DNA from: Halochromatium roseum
Lineage (GTDB): Bacteria > Pseudomonadota > Gammaproteobacteria > Chromatiales > Chromatiaceae
DNA length: 64,000 nucleotides
NCBI RefSeq assembly: GCF_016653315.1
Contig: NZ_NHSH01000072.1
Coordinates: forward strand, 124,001-188,000
Direction of reading: 5' to 3'
Position numbers and translations under genes: made by a program. Positions 37,881 through 46,910 of this stretch are shown in pieces (positions within the stretch are counted from its first letter, which is position 1; every line of letters begins with the position of its first letter). The notes under the pieces are model-generated. The model searched no databases, had not been told where the DNA came from, and was given only the letters and a program-made list of their open reading frames with translations.

Positions 37881-40633
37881 ATCCATTACTGGAACAGTTT
37901 CTCAGTGAATCGCGCGATGCCATCCAGAGCATCGGCGAAAAACTACTGCAGCTGGAGACCGCGCCCAACGATGAGGCGCTGATGGGTGAGCTGTTCCGAT
38001 TGGTGCATACCCTCAAGGGCAACAGCGGTCTGTTCGAGCTGCCAGAGATGATCCGCGTGTTGCACGCGGCCGAAGACCTGATGGATACGGTCAGGGCCGG
38101 CGAGGCGAGTTATTCCCAAGACCTCGCTGACCAACTGTTAGAGGCGATGGATTTCGTCTCAGCCGTGCTCGACGAGATCCAACAGGCCGGCACCGACAGC
38201 CTGCCGGCGGATGCCGAACGCTCTGCTGCGGCGCTCGATCTTGCGGGCTCGTTGAAGCAACTCAAGCCTGAGAAGGCGCAGCCGGAAACCCTAACCAGCA
38301 CGAACCCAGCCACAGACACAGCAACCGAATCAGCAACCGAAGCGGCAGAAGCGGCAAACGATGCAGACCAGGACCTTGCGCTGGCGCAGGTTCCAGAAGC
38401 GGTGCGCATGCATCTCTTTGAGCGGATGCTGGCGGGAGAGACCTTCTTCTGGATCTGTTACCAGCCCGAGGAGGGCTGCTTCTATAAGGGCGAAGACCCC
38501 TTGTTCCAGATCATCCAGCTACCGACACTGGCTTGGCGGGCACTCAGTGCGCGCGAGCCTTGGCCAGCCGCGGAGGCCCTGGATGCCTACCGTTGCCTGC
38601 TGCGCTTTGAGTGCATTACCGCCATGGACCGCGAGGGCCTCTTGGAGCATTTTCGCTATGTGCCCGATCAGGTCCAGATCCGGCCCATCGCGCTCGACGA
38701 CCTGCCCATCCCGTCCGGTGCCGAGCATGATGCTGTGCCTGTCGCCGACTATTTGCAAAGCGCCATGGCGTCTCTGCACCAAGGTGATCTGCCGAGCCTG
38801 ATCCAGAGCAGCAAGGTGCTGTTGGAACTGACCGCTCCCGAATTGCGCATTGCCTCGGCGATGCGCTGGCTGCTGCTGCTCCTGGAAACCCAACCCGAGG
38901 ATCAGCGCTTGGCAGCGGCCCTGCTGCAGCGCATTCGCCAACAGGAAGATCCAGCCGCAACCTCGATGCCGCCAACGGCGACCTCGGCCAATGCGGCAAC
39001 AGGCGTATCAGCGATGCCGCAACCCGAGTCGATCGCGATCGATGAACACCTCACCGGCATCCTGCAAACACAGGCCGAAATCCTGGCCCTGGATGATCAC
39101 CCGGACTGGCTGCCAGGTCGCTTGCACGCGGTAGCCGCCAGCCTGCGCGCCGCCTTCCGATGTCTCGGGCAAGAGGCCTTGCTGGCGCCTTTAGAACAGG
39201 CGCTGGAGCAGGCGCTGGAGCAGACGCATCCGCAACCTCTTCGGGCCTGGCTTGAGGTCAACGGCGCGCCCTATCTAGCCAGCGCCGCGAATGCAATGGC
39301 GGCCCTCGAATCGCAAACCGCTTCACCCGCGCCGGATGATGCGACCTCGCTCGATTCCTCACCCGAGGTCGTAACGGCCAGCACGCCAGCGGACGCTGCG
39401 GCAAGTGCGCAGCCCCCGGCGCGCAAGTTCGGACGCCGGCTCGAGGATAGCTACGCCGCGCCAAGCTCGATCAAGGTCGATCAGACCAAGATCGACACCA
39501 TGATGAACCTGATCGGCGAGATGATTGTCGCCAAGAATGCCCTGCCCTATCTCGCCGCCCGCGCCGAAAAGGTGTTTGGTGTGCGCGACCTTGCGCGCGA
39601 GATCAAGGCCCAGTACAGCACCATCCATCGCATCGCCGACGAGATGCAGGACGCCATCATGCAGATCCGTCTGCTGCCGGTGTCTTTTGTCTTCCAGCGC
39701 TTCCCCCGGTTGGTACGCGATACCGCGAACAAGCTCGGCAAGGAGGTGCATCTGGTGATGGAGGGTGAGTCCACCGAGGCGGATAAGAACGTCATCGAAT
39801 CCCTCGCCGACCCCCTTGTCCATATCATTCGCAATAGCCTCGATCATGGTCTGGAGACGGCCGATGAGCGTCGCGCCGCCGGCAAGCCGCCAACCGGACA
39901 ACTGAGTATTCGCGCGCGCTCGGAGTCGGATCGAGTGGTGATCGAGATCGCCGACGATGGCCGCGGCATCGATCCGGATACGATTCGTCGCAAGGCCTAC
40001 GAGAAGGGCATCATCGATGAGCAGGCCCTAGAGCGACTCAGCGATCAAGAGGCGGTGAACCTGGTCTTCGCCGCCGGCTTCTCAACCGCCGCCAAGGTGT
40101 CCGACCTCTCCGGTCGCGGTGTTGGCATGGACGTCGTGCGCAACGCGGTGGCCCAAGTCAACGGCAGCATCGATCTCAAGAGCGAGTTCGGCAAGGGCAC
40201 TCGTCTGCGCCTCTCGCTGCCGCTGTCGATGGCGGTGAGCAATGTGATGATCATCCAATCCGCCGGACAGCGCTTCGGCGTTTCGATGGATGCCGTGGCC
40301 GAGACCGTGCGCGTGCCCGAGGCCAATATCCAGCTTATCAAACAGCAGAAAACCACCGTCTTGCGCGGACGCGTGATGCCGCTGATGGCGCTGAACGATC
40401 TACTCGGCCTGGATCAGCCGCAGGTTGCCAACGATGACCGCGAATTTGCCGTGCTGGTGGTGCGTCTCGAGCATGATTTTCTCGGCATCCTGGTTGATGA
40501 TTGCTTGGAAACCGTGGATATCATTCTCAAACCCCTCGCCGGCTTCCTTGGCAGCATCAAAGGGTATGCCGGCTCTGCTCTATTAGGCGATGGCTCGGTG
40601 TTACTGGTCATCAACCCCAGAGGTCTGCTGTGA
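37877..40633 (+). CDS. cheA: CheA-type histidine kinase
   Basis: Array kinase, 918 residues. One HPt domain at the N-terminus with phospho-His44 (VHTLKGNSG). An Ala/Thr/Glu-rich linker follows (about 135-175), then an unusual globular middle (about 180-290, FERMLAGETFFWICYQPEEG) that may replace the P2 domain. A second helical region is near 330-480. Dimerisation starts at DQTKIDTMMNLIGEM (about 540). The ATPase has HIIRNSLDHGLE (N box), DDGRGID (G1) and GRGVGMDVV (G2). The CheW-like regulatory domain ends the protein. It is larger than E. coli CheA (654) mainly through the middle. Start ATG 37877 overlaps the receiver gene stop. Residues about 441-448 are coded by an exact 12-bp tandem duplication (QALE twice). 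Confidence 0.94.
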   Translation: MNPLLEQFLSESRDAIQSIGEKLLQLETAPNDEALMGELFRLVHTLKGNSGLFELPEMIRVLHAAEDLMDTVRAGEASYSQDLADQLLEAMDFVSAVLDEIQQAGTDSLPADAERSAAALDLAGSLKQLKPEKAQPETLTSTNPATDTATESATEAAEAANDADQDLALAQVPEAVRMHLFERMLAGETFFWICYQPEEGCFYKGEDPLFQIIQLPTLAWRALSAREPWPAAEALDAYRCLLRFECITAMDREGLLEHFRYVPDQVQIRPIALDDLPIPSGAEHDAVPVADYLQSAMASLHQGDLPSLIQSSKVLLELTAPELRIASAMRWLLLLLETQPEDQRLAAALLQRIRQQEDPAATSMPPTATSANAATGVSAMPQPESIAIDEHLTGILQTQAEILALDDHPDWLPGRLHAVAASLRAAFRCLGQEALLAPLEQALEQALEQTHPQPLRAWLEVNGAPYLASAANAMAALESQTASPAPDDATSLDSSPEVVTASTPADAAASAQPPARKFGRRLEDSYAAPSSIKVDQTKIDTMMNLIGEMIVAKNALPYLAARAEKVFGVRDLAREIKAQYSTIHRIADEMQDAIMQIRLLPVSFVFQRFPRLVRDTANKLGKEVHLVMEGESTEADKNVIESLADPLVHIIRNSLDHGLETADERRAAGKPPTGQLSIRARSESDRVVIEIADDGRGIDPDTIRRKAYEKGIIDEQALERLSDQEAVNLVFAAGFSTAAKVSDLSGRGVGMDVVRNAVAQVNGSIDLKSEFGKGTRLRLSLPLSMAVSNVMIIQSAGQRFGVSMDAVAETVRVPEANIQLIKQQKTTVLRGRVMPLMALNDLLGLDQPQVANDDREFAVLVVRLEHDFLGILVDDCLETVDIILKPLAGFLGSIKGYAGSALLGDGSVLLVINPRGLL
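39197..39220 (+). repeat. Exact 12-bp tandem duplication in cheA
   Basis: CAGGCGCTGGAG occurs twice in frame, encoding QALEQALE in the region between HPt and dimerisation domains. Confidence 0.85.
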
Positions 40634-40869
40634 TGGGCATGGATTTTCACGACGAGACGGTTGTCATCAACGACATTCTGGGCGTCGAAGAGGCCGAAAC
40701 CCTGCTCGAATGGCTGCTCGAACATCCTCAGGCACAGGTCGACCTCAGCAACTGCAACCACCTGCATGCCGCAAATCTACAAGTGCTGATGGCACTGCGG
40801 CCAAGAATACAAGCCTGGCCGGATGATCCGGAACTCACTGACTGGCTAAAAGCCGCACTCGACGATTAA
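40633..40869 (+). CDS. Small STAS-like protein
   Basis: 78 residues. VDLSNCNHLHAANLQVLMAL resembles the central strand-loop-helix of STAS (anti-anti-sigma) domains, where the loop residue after the Asp/Ser/Asn stretch is normally a phosphorylation target. Here Asn-Cys-Asn-His replaces the usual Asp-Ser-Ser, so classical Ser phosphorylation is doubtful. ATG overlaps the cheA stop (TGATG). Its place between cheA and a CheY-like receiver suggests it is a small adaptor for the kinase. Family assignment is moderate. Confidence 0.65.
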   Translation: MGMDFHDETVVINDILGVEEAETLLEWLLEHPQAQVDLSNCNHLHAANLQVLMALRPRIQAWPDDPELTDWLKAALDD

Positions 40870-40880
40870 GGAGCCCAACC

Positions 40881-41255
40881 ATGCCCAAGACCATTCTCGT
40901 GGTCGATGATGCCGCCACCATGGTCATGAGCCTCAAGGCCAGCCTGGAGATCGCTGGTTTCAAGGTTGAGACCGCCAATGATGGCGTTCAGGCCATCGAC
41001 AAGCTCAAGAGCGGCGTCAAGCCGGATCTCATCATCACCGACATCAACATGCCGAACATGGGCGGTATCGAGTTCATCGGCAAGGCGCGCGCCCTGCCCG
41101 GCATGCGCTTCATACCAATCCTGGCACTGACCACCGAGAGTCAGCAGGCCAAACGCGACGAGGCTAAGAAGCTCGGCGCGACCGGCTGGCTGCTGAAGCC
41201 GACCAGTGGCAGTGATCTGGTCAAGGTCATCAAACAGGTGCTGCCGGGTGCTTGA
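40881..41255 (+). CDS. CheY-like single-domain response regulator
   Basis: 124-residue receiver. Acid pocket Asp9/Asp10, phospho-acceptor Asp54 in [11 protein letters not shown], switch Thr in LALTTESQQ and Lys in LLKPTSG. AAGGAG about 7 bases before the ATG is one of the strongest ribosome-binding sites in the operon. Second stand-alone receiver, closer to classical CheY than the one before cheA. It overlaps the following MCP gene by a few bases. Confidence 0.94.
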   Translation: MPKTILVVDDAATMVMSLKASLEIAGFKVETANDGVQAIDKLKSGVKPDLIITDINMPNMGGIEFIGKARALPGMRFIPILALTTESQQAKRDEAKKLGATGWLLKPTSGSDLVKVIKQVLPGA

Positions 41256-42573
41256 GCGGCTGTCGCGCTGGCTCGCGTCGCGCAGGCTGCCCAAGCTCGA
41301 CCGGCTGCGTGAGATCGCGGCCGCCTTGCAACCGCCCGCGGAGGCGACTCGCAGCCAGCATTTTCGTCGTCTGCAGTTCATCACGGCGGGCGCGATCGGG
41401 CTTGGCACGCTCCTGCTCAGCGGTGTGGTTTACCTGGGCTACCCCTGGTCACAACACCTGGCGCGGATGCTTTCCATCAGCGATGCGCTCGCCTTGGCGG
41501 TGCTCGTTGGCGCCCTGCTGTTGCTTACCCTCGCCCTCACTACCGTGCTGCTGTTTCGCGCCAGCTTCGGTATCCTCAACCGCGAGCAGGAAGGACTCAG
41601 CCACCAATTCGACGATGCCCAGCGCACGCTGAGCGCCAGCGCCCATATCGATGACGCCCTGCAAGATCAGCTGCAGCTCGCGGTGAGCGATAGCGAGTCC
41701 TCGACGCTCACCCTGATCACCCGCGTCAATGATCTGAATAGCTCTGCGCGCAAACTGCTCGACTATCTGCAGCATTCCGACACCAACGCTAGCGATATGG
41801 CCTCGGACATCCGTGAGGGTGTTGACGAGATGAACAAGATCGCTAGCTTTGTCCAGCAATTGCCGGACAAGATTCGCCAAAACAATCAGGCCGTCGAAAG
41901 CATCTTCACCGAGGTCAAGCATCTTGAAGGCCTCGCCGGATCGATTAAGTCGATCAGCCAGCAGACCAACATGCTATCGATCAATGCCGCCATTGAGGCC
42001 GCCCGCGCCGGCGAGGCCGGACGCGGCTTCGCCGTGGTTGCCGCCGAGGTTCGTAGGTTGGCAACCCGCTCGTCAGAAGCCGCTCATACCATCGAATCCG
42101 GTCTCGATCACGCCCTAAGCGCGGTGCAGAAAAGCCTCAACGAGAGCGATCTGGCCAACGCCAGCCACGAGCTAGAACAGGCCAATCAGGTCGCCGAGGC
42201 CTTCGAGAAGCTTCAGCACAGCTACGAGGACATGCGGCAGTTCTACAAGACGCTGTTCGCCGTGGTGACCCGACACAACACCGAGCTGGCCGAGCAGATT
42301 GCCGATATGCTCGGGTTGTTGCAGTATCAGGATGTCGAGAGTCAGCGTTTAACGCGCATCAACAACACGCTCATGCAGCGCCAGGCGCTTTATACGGCGG
42401 TGACCCAAATCAGTGTCGATGACAACCCAGAACCCGATAGGCTGCAGCAGCTCACGGATGCCTTGCAGCAGTTGCTGCAGGAGTATCTCGAAAGCGAGGC
42501 TCGGCATAGCCACCCAGATCATGCCAGCGCCGAGACCGAGGTTGATACCGGCCCACGCATCGAGCTGTTCTGA
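41248..42573 (+). CDS. Membrane-hairpin methyl-accepting chemotaxis protein without sensor domain
   Basis: About 441 residues. After a basic cytoplasmic start (about 1-40) come two transmembrane helices ([22 protein letters not shown] and [23 protein letters not shown]) separated by only about 14 residues. There is therefore no periplasmic ligand domain. A helical stalk leads to one signalling tip ([34 protein letters not shown], about 235-280). The C-terminus (about 345-385, [17 protein letters not shown]) has the four-helix pattern seen in some receptors and CheZ-like proteins. It could sense membrane state, or serve as an anchor for the array while the soluble dual-tip receptor gives input. 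GTG start at 41248 is chosen because the ATG at 41206 is out of context; it overlaps the receiver stop. Confidence 0.88.
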   Translation: MLERLSRWLASRRLPKLDRLREIAAALQPPAEATRSQHFRRLQFITAGAIGLGTLLLSGVVYLGYPWSQHLARMLSISDALALAVLVGALLLLTLALTTVLLFRASFGILNREQEGLSHQFDDAQRTLSASAHIDDALQDQLQLAVSDSESSTLTLITRVNDLNSSARKLLDYLQHSDTNASDMASDIREGVDEMNKIASFVQQLPDKIRQNNQAVESIFTEVKHLEGLAGSIKSISQQTNMLSINAAIEAARAGEAGRGFAVVAAEVRRLATRSSEAAHTIESGLDHALSAVQKSLNESDLANASHELEQANQVAEAFEKLQHSYEDMRQFYKTLFAVVTRHNTELAEQIADMLGLLQYQDVESQRLTRINNTLMQRQALYTAVTQISVDDNPEPDRLQQLTDALQQLLQEYLESEARHSHPDHASAETEVDTGPRIELF

Positions 42574-42614
42574 GGCCGACCGCGCTGCTTCCACGTCTCC
42601 ACTAGGCCTTTATC

Positions 42615-43499
42615 ATGACCCCGTCACTTTCCCAGGTCCTAAAGCACCGTCAAGACGAACTGCTCGAGCACTGGTTACGCGATCTCTCCCAGACCTCCTC
42701 CGACGGCAGCTTCAGCAGCGCGCATCCGGAGCTGATCGAACCACTGCGGGAGCTGTTCTATGTCCTCATGACGCAGCTCGATCAAGCCGCCTCGCGGGAG
42801 ATCTCACTAGCAACAGATCAGCCATCCAGATTAGAGCGTGAACAGCAAACGGCACTGGAACCACCGTTGAAGCAGTTGGTCGCCGAACAGGCCCGGCTGC
42901 AGCGCAGCCTCTCCGATACCCTTGGCTTCCTGCTGTATCTGAAACACCTGCTGTTCAAGGCGCTGTTTGCCGCTGCTGACCAAGCTGTCGAGGAGCGTTC
43001 GATCCTGTGGCTCGACCACTGCTTCGAGCAGATTGCACGGCAGACCTTCGATCTCGCGCTCGCCCAGCGCGATCGCTATATCTCCGAGCAGAGCATCTCG
43101 ATCATGGAACTCTCGACCCCGGTGCTGCGGCTCTGGCATCAGATCCTGCTGCTGCCGCTGGTCGGCGTCATCGATACCGGCCGTGCCCGCCAGATTACCG
43201 ATCATCTGCTTGAGGCCATCGCCAAGTACGAGGCGCGAGTGACAGTCATCGACCTCACCGGAGTGCCGATCATCGACACCAGCGTCGCCCAGCACATCAT
43301 GAAGACCATCGATGCCGCGCGTCTGCTCGGCAGCCGCGTGGTGCTCACCGGCATCAGCCCCGAGGGGGCGCAGACCCTGACCAAGCTCGGCATTCGCTTC
43401 GGCGATGTCATCTCGCGTGCCAGCCTGCGCGCCGGCATCGCCGAGGCCCTGCTGATCACCGGCAAGCGCATCGCGGCGATGGAGGCCAGCCCGCGATGA
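42615..43499 (+). CDS. rsbR: RsbR-like stressosome scaffold (STAS protein)
   Basis: 294 residues. The N-terminal half is all-helical (HRQDELLEHWLRDLS onward), like the RsbR-type N-terminal sensory module. The C-terminal STAS domain (about 165-285) includes VIDLTGVPIIDTSVAQHIM with Thr222 and GISPEGAQTLTKLG with Thr254. These correspond to the two RsbR threonines phosphorylated by RsbT (B. subtilis T171 and T205). Followed by RsbS- and RsbT-like genes with ATGA overlaps, the classic stressosome order. No haem or flavin ligand motif is obvious, so the signal is unknown. It lies 41 bp after the second MCP gene. Confidence 0.88.
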   Translation: MTPSLSQVLKHRQDELLEHWLRDLSQTSSDGSFSSAHPELIEPLRELFYVLMTQLDQAASREISLATDQPSRLEREQQTALEPPLKQLVAEQARLQRSLSDTLGFLLYLKHLLFKALFAAADQAVEERSILWLDHCFEQIARQTFDLALAQRDRYISEQSISIMELSTPVLRLWHQILLLPLVGVIDTGRARQITDHLLEAIAKYEARVTVIDLTGVPIIDTSVAQHIMKTIDAARLLGSRVVLTGISPEGAQTLTKLGIRFGDVISRASLRAGIAEALLITGKRIAAMEASPR

Positions 43500-43888
43500 A
43501 GATCCCGATCCTGCGACTGGGGCGCATCCTCCTGGCGTCCATCCAGGAGGATCTCACCGACACCGAGGCCATGCAGTTCCAGTCGGACCTGGTCAACGAG
43601 GTCGCCGAGATCGAGGCGCTTGGCGTCGCCGTCGACATCACCGCGTTGGACGTGGTCGACTCCTACATGGCGCGCGTCATCAACGACACCGCCAGCATGG
43701 TGCGCCTGCTCGGCGCCGAGGTCGTGATCTGCGGGGTACAGCCCTTTGTCGCCATGACCCTGATCGAGATGGGCCGCGACTTGATCGGCGCCGATTGCAC
43801 CTTCAACCTAGATCAAGGCCTGGAACAGCTCAAGACACGCATCGCCAGTCGGGGTGACATTCGCTTCGCCGGTGACGAGGATGAATGA
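43496..43888 (+). CDS. rsbS: RsbS-like stressosome antagonist (STAS)
   Basis: 130-residue stand-alone STAS domain, the core partner of RsbR. PILRLGRILLASIQEDLTD is the family N-terminus. VDITALDVVDSYMARVIND contains Ser56, equivalent to the RsbS serine phosphorylated by RsbT, an event that frees RsbT. GVQPFVAMTLIEMG closes the fold. A C-terminal tail of acidic residues (GDEDE) is extra. It overlaps rsbR (ATGA) and rsbT. Confidence 0.9.
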   Translation: MKIPILRLGRILLASIQEDLTDTEAMQFQSDLVNEVAEIEALGVAVDITALDVVDSYMARVINDTASMVRLLGAEVVICGVQPFVAMTLIEMGRDLIGADCTFNLDQGLEQLKTRIASRGDIRFAGDEDE

Positions 43889-44291
43889 GCCAGCACCCGC
43901 CGAGCGTATCGCCATCCGTAGCCATAACGACATCGTCACCGCTCGCCATGCCGCGCGCGAACATAGCGCGCGTCTGGGCTTCGGCCGCGCCTATCAGACT
44001 CGACTTGCCACGGCGGTCTCGGAACTCACTCGCAACGTCATCCAGTACGCCGGCGAGGGCAGTTGTCTGATCGAGGAGCACGCCGATGAGGATGGCTGCA
44101 GTATTCGGGTCAGCGTCGAGGATCACGGCCCTGGCATCCCCGATCTGGCCCTGGCCCTGGCCGATGGCTTCAGCACAAGCGGCGGACTTGGCGCAGGTCT
44201 CCCTGGCACGCGTCGCTTGGTGGATCATTTCCAGATCAGCTCAGAGCCGGGACTGACCCGTGTCGTCATCAGCATCCGCAAAGCCCGCTGA
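43881..44291 (+). CDS. rsbT: RsbT-like switch kinase
   Basis: 136-residue GHKL ATPase of the RsbT/RsbW class. N box ELTRNVIQYA, G1 VEDHGPGIPD and G2 GGLGAGLPGTRRLVD are all present. In stressosomes this kinase phosphorylates RsbR and RsbS, is released and then activates a target through an RsbU-type domain. The start at ATG 43881 overlaps the rsbS stop, with GACGAGG directly upstream. The probable target here is the histidine kinase four genes on. Confidence 0.9.
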   Translation: MNEPAPAERIAIRSHNDIVTARHAAREHSARLGFGRAYQTRLATAVSELTRNVIQYAGEGSCLIEEHADEDGCSIRVSVEDHGPGIPDLALALADGFSTSGGLGAGLPGTRRLVDHFQISSEPGLTRVVISIRKAR

Positions 44292-44292
44292 G

Positions 44293-44799
44293 ATGGTTGA
44301 CCTTCCCGCGCCGAGCGAGGAGTGTGGCAGCCGTCGCTTCTCGATCCAGACCGAAGCCGACGTGATGGCGGTCGCACGTGGCGCGCGACAGCTCGCCGAG
44401 CATCTCGGCTTCAGTCAGGTGCGGGCCTATCATCTGGCCACCGCGACCTCAGAGCTGGCGACCAATCTGGCCGTCTACGCTGGTGGCGGCATGGTGCAAC
44501 TGCACGTCATCGAAGATCCCGCGAAGGCAAACCGTATCGGCGTCGAGCTTCGCGTTGAGGATCAAGGCCCGGGTATTCCGGATCTAGCCCTCGCGATGAC
44601 CGAGGGCTTCAGCACCGGCGCGCGTCTTGGCTGCGGCTTGCCCGGCGCGAGTCGCCTGATGGATGAGTTTAGCATCGACACCTCGGCGCACCAGGGCACC
44701 CGCATTCGCGCTGTCAAATGGCGCCAGCCAGCGCTGCTACCGACAGCGCCCATAAGCACAGAAGCCGGCTCGCTCGCACCCACGCGGACAGCACCATGA
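44293..44799 (+). CDS. Second RsbT/RsbW-type HATPase
   Basis: 168 residues. GHKL fold with TSELATNLAVYAG (N box), VEDQGPGIPD (G1) and GARLGCGLPGASRLMDEF (G2), so close to the preceding gene that duplication is likely. The C-terminal about 25 residues are Pro/Thr-rich and disordered. Its role is unclear: a second switch kinase, an anti-sigma-type kinase or a regulator of the first. ATG at 44293 is chosen just after the rsbT stop; a GTG at 44260 overlapping rsbT is possible. It overlaps the next gene by ATGA. Confidence 0.85.
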   Translation: MVDLPAPSEECGSRRFSIQTEADVMAVARGARQLAEHLGFSQVRAYHLATATSELATNLAVYAGGGMVQLHVIEDPAKANRIGVELRVEDQGPGIPDLALAMTEGFSTGARLGCGLPGASRLMDEFSIDTSAHQGTRIRAVKWRQPALLPTAPISTEAGSLAPTRTAP

Positions 44800-45383
44800 A
44801 CGCCAGGCTGGCCAATCTAGGTTTGGCCTTGCGACCGATGCCCGGCGAATCGGTCTGCGGCGATCAGGTCGGCGTCTGGTCAGATGAGTCGCCACTTCGG
44901 CTCGCCCTGGCCGATGGCCTCGGGCATGGCCCAGGCGCCCATCAGGCCGCAGCTCGCGCCATACAGATCCTGAGCGCCCTGCGCCACTTACCCATCGACG
45001 CCCGTTTTCAACGCTGCGATGAACAACTGCTCGACAGCCGTGGCGTGGCACTGGCGCTGGCCGACATCGATCTCCAAGCTCACTACCTGACCCATGCCGC
45101 GGTCGGCAACATCCGCTCGCTGCTGCTGCGCCAGGGACGGATCACGCGGCTCGGTGGCGCGCGCGGCATCGTTGGCGCACACTTCCGCAACCTCTACCTG
45201 GAACAGCATGACTTTCTACCTGGAGACTGGTTGGTGATGTTCTCTGACGGCATCAGCGAAGGCGCCCAGATCGCCGATGCGCTGCAGGATGCCGAACCCA
45301 ACCAGGCCACCGCGGAGGCCCTGCTCGAGCGCTGGGCGAGTCCGCACGACGATGCCTCCCTCCTCATCTACCAGCATGCCTGA
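44796..45383 (+). CDS. rsbX: RsbX-like PP2C/SpoIIE phosphatase
   Basis: 195-residue PP2C-type phosphatase without extra domains. Metal-binding acidic residues are in SVCGDQVGVW, LALADGLGHGPGAH (the DGxGHG motif), HAAVGNIRSLLL, FSDGISEGAQ and HDDASLL. In stressosome systems RsbX dephosphorylates RsbR and RsbS to reset the complex, and the size and operon position fit that. The ATG at 44796 overlaps the preceding stop. Confidence 0.9.
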   Translation: MNARLANLGLALRPMPGESVCGDQVGVWSDESPLRLALADGLGHGPGAHQAAARAIQILSALRHLPIDARFQRCDEQLLDSRGVALALADIDLQAHYLTHAAVGNIRSLLLRQGRITRLGGARGIVGAHFRNLYLEQHDFLPGDWLVMFSDGISEGAQIADALQDAEPNQATAEALLERWASPHDDASLLIYQHA

Positions 45384-46542
45384 AGCCCCCGTCCAAGCCG
45401 ACGCAGCGCCGCCGGACAGCATCGCAGCTCGCTACGCGCGGCTGCTACACCGGGCCGTGCTCAGCGATGATCCGCTGGTGGTCGAGACTGCCCTTGCCGA
45501 GGCCGCCGAGCTCGGCCGCGAGATGATGCGCGCAGAGATCCCACTCGAAGAGGTGAGCGAGGTCCATCACGAGGCGCTAGTCGACCTCGCACAGGCGCAT
45601 CCGCAACTGACCCTGCCGAGCATCGCGCACCGGGTCACGGCGCCGCTGATGGAGGCCTACATGGCCTACAGCCTGAGCTTTCGCGAGCAGCTTGAACATC
45701 GCACCAGCGTCATTCTCAACGCCCGCATCGATCAGATACGTCGCCTGGAATCGATCGGCACCCTAGCCGCCGGCGTCGCGCATGAGTTCAACAACATCCT
45801 CGGCAGCATCATCGGCTTTAGCGAGTTGCTCACCGATGAGGTCGATCAGACCTCTCCTGGCGGCCAATACCTGCAGCACATCCTGCAAGCGAGCTTTCGG
45901 GCGCGCGACCTCACCGCGCGTCTGCTGACCTTTGCCCGTGACATGCCCGAGGTGCGCGAGCCAGTGGATGTGGTGCCGGTCGCCGCCGAGACGCTCGAGT
46001 TGCTGCGCGCGACCCTGCCGGTCGGCATTCGCCTCGTGCTCGAGCCGTTGGTCCCGCAGGCTTGGGTGATGGCCGACGCGAGTCAGATCCAGCAGATCAT
46101 CATGAACCTCTGCATCAATGCCGCCGACGCCATCCAGGTGCGCGATGGCCGCATCCAGGTTGGCATCGAAACCCGGGTGGAGAGTACGCCGACCGAATGG
46201 CTTGGCGAACATTGGACCGAGCCGCCAAACGACCCGCCTAAGACGCAGGTTCGCTTGAGCGTGAGCGACAACGGCGAAGGCATGACGATGGAGACAAGAG
46301 CGCGCATCTTCGATCCTTTCTTCACTACCAAGGCGCCCGGCAAGGGCACTGGCCTCGGCCTCTCGGTGATCCATGGCCTAGTGACCAGCATGGGCGGTAC
46401 CATCAGCCTAGACAGCACTCCCGGCCTCGGCACCCGCTTTAGCATCGATCTGCCAGCACTCACCGGGACCTTCGAACCGGGAGCACTTGACGAAAACGCC
46501 CGCGAGGCGCCGGGCCCAGCGACAAAAGACGACGAGCCATGA
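45376..46542 (+). CDS. Histidine kinase with RsbU-type N-terminal domain
   Basis: 388 residues, soluble. Residues about 12-105 (ARYARLLHRAVLSDDP, IPLEEVSEVHHEALVDLAQ, RVTAPLMEAYMAYSLSFREQ) resemble the N-terminal dimer domain of RsbU, the surface RsbT binds. The kinase core follows: GTLAAGVAHEFNNILG with phospho-His136, QIIMNLCINAADAI (N box), VSDNGEGM (G1), FFTTKAPGKGTGLGLSVIHG (F/G2). This pairing would let released RsbT control phosphorylation instead of a PP2C phosphatase. The ATG at 45376 overlaps the phosphatase stop; 45352 is an alternative. The partner receiver follows with an ATGA overlap. Confidence 0.88.
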   Translation: MPEAPVQADAAPPDSIAARYARLLHRAVLSDDPLVVETALAEAAELGREMMRAEIPLEEVSEVHHEALVDLAQAHPQLTLPSIAHRVTAPLMEAYMAYSLSFREQLEHRTSVILNARIDQIRRLESIGTLAAGVAHEFNNILGSIIGFSELLTDEVDQTSPGGQYLQHILQASFRARDLTARLLTFARDMPEVREPVDVVPVAAETLELLRATLPVGIRLVLEPLVPQAWVMADASQIQQIIMNLCINAADAIQVRDGRIQVGIETRVESTPTEWLGEHWTEPPNDPPKTQVRLSVSDNGEGMTMETRARIFDPFFTTKAPGKGTGLGLSVIHGLVTSMGGTISLDSTPGLGTRFSIDLPALTGTFEPGALDENAREAPGPATKDDEP

Positions 46543-46910
46543 CAACGACCCTGATTGTTGACGACGACGAACTGTTCCGCACCATGCTCGAAGCCATGCT
46601 GCACAAGGAGGGTCATCAGGTGCTCAATGCCATCAACGGCACCCAGGCCCTTGCGCTGTTGGAGACGGAATCCCCCGATCTGATCATGACCGACATCCTG
46701 ATGCCAGATGGCGATGGCATCGAACTGATCTCCGCTCTCAATCAACAGCAACGAGACATCCCAATCATCGCCATGTCTGGCGGCAGGCGCTCAATCAGCC
46801 TGGAGTTCAACCTCGAATCGGCCACACTGATGGGCGTTAAGGCGACGCTGCCGAAGCCGTTCACGCGCGACAACCTGCGCCAAGCGCTCGCCGACGCGCT
46901 GCAACCATGA
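46539..46910 (+). CDS. Single-domain response regulator
   Basis: 123-residue receiver. Acid pocket Asp8-10, phospho-acceptor Asp52 in MTDILMPDGDG, switch Ser in IAMSGGRR and Lys in LPKPFTRDN. Third lone receiver in the operon. The overlap with the histidine kinase gene makes it that kinase's likely partner. Without a DNA-binding domain the final output is not encoded here, or is delivered by protein contact. Confidence 0.93.
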   Translation: MTTTLIVDDDELFRTMLEAMLHKEGHQVLNAINGTQALALLETESPDLIMTDILMPDGDGIELISALNQQQRDIPIIAMSGGRRSISLEFNLESATLMGVKATLPKPFTRDNLRQALADALQP

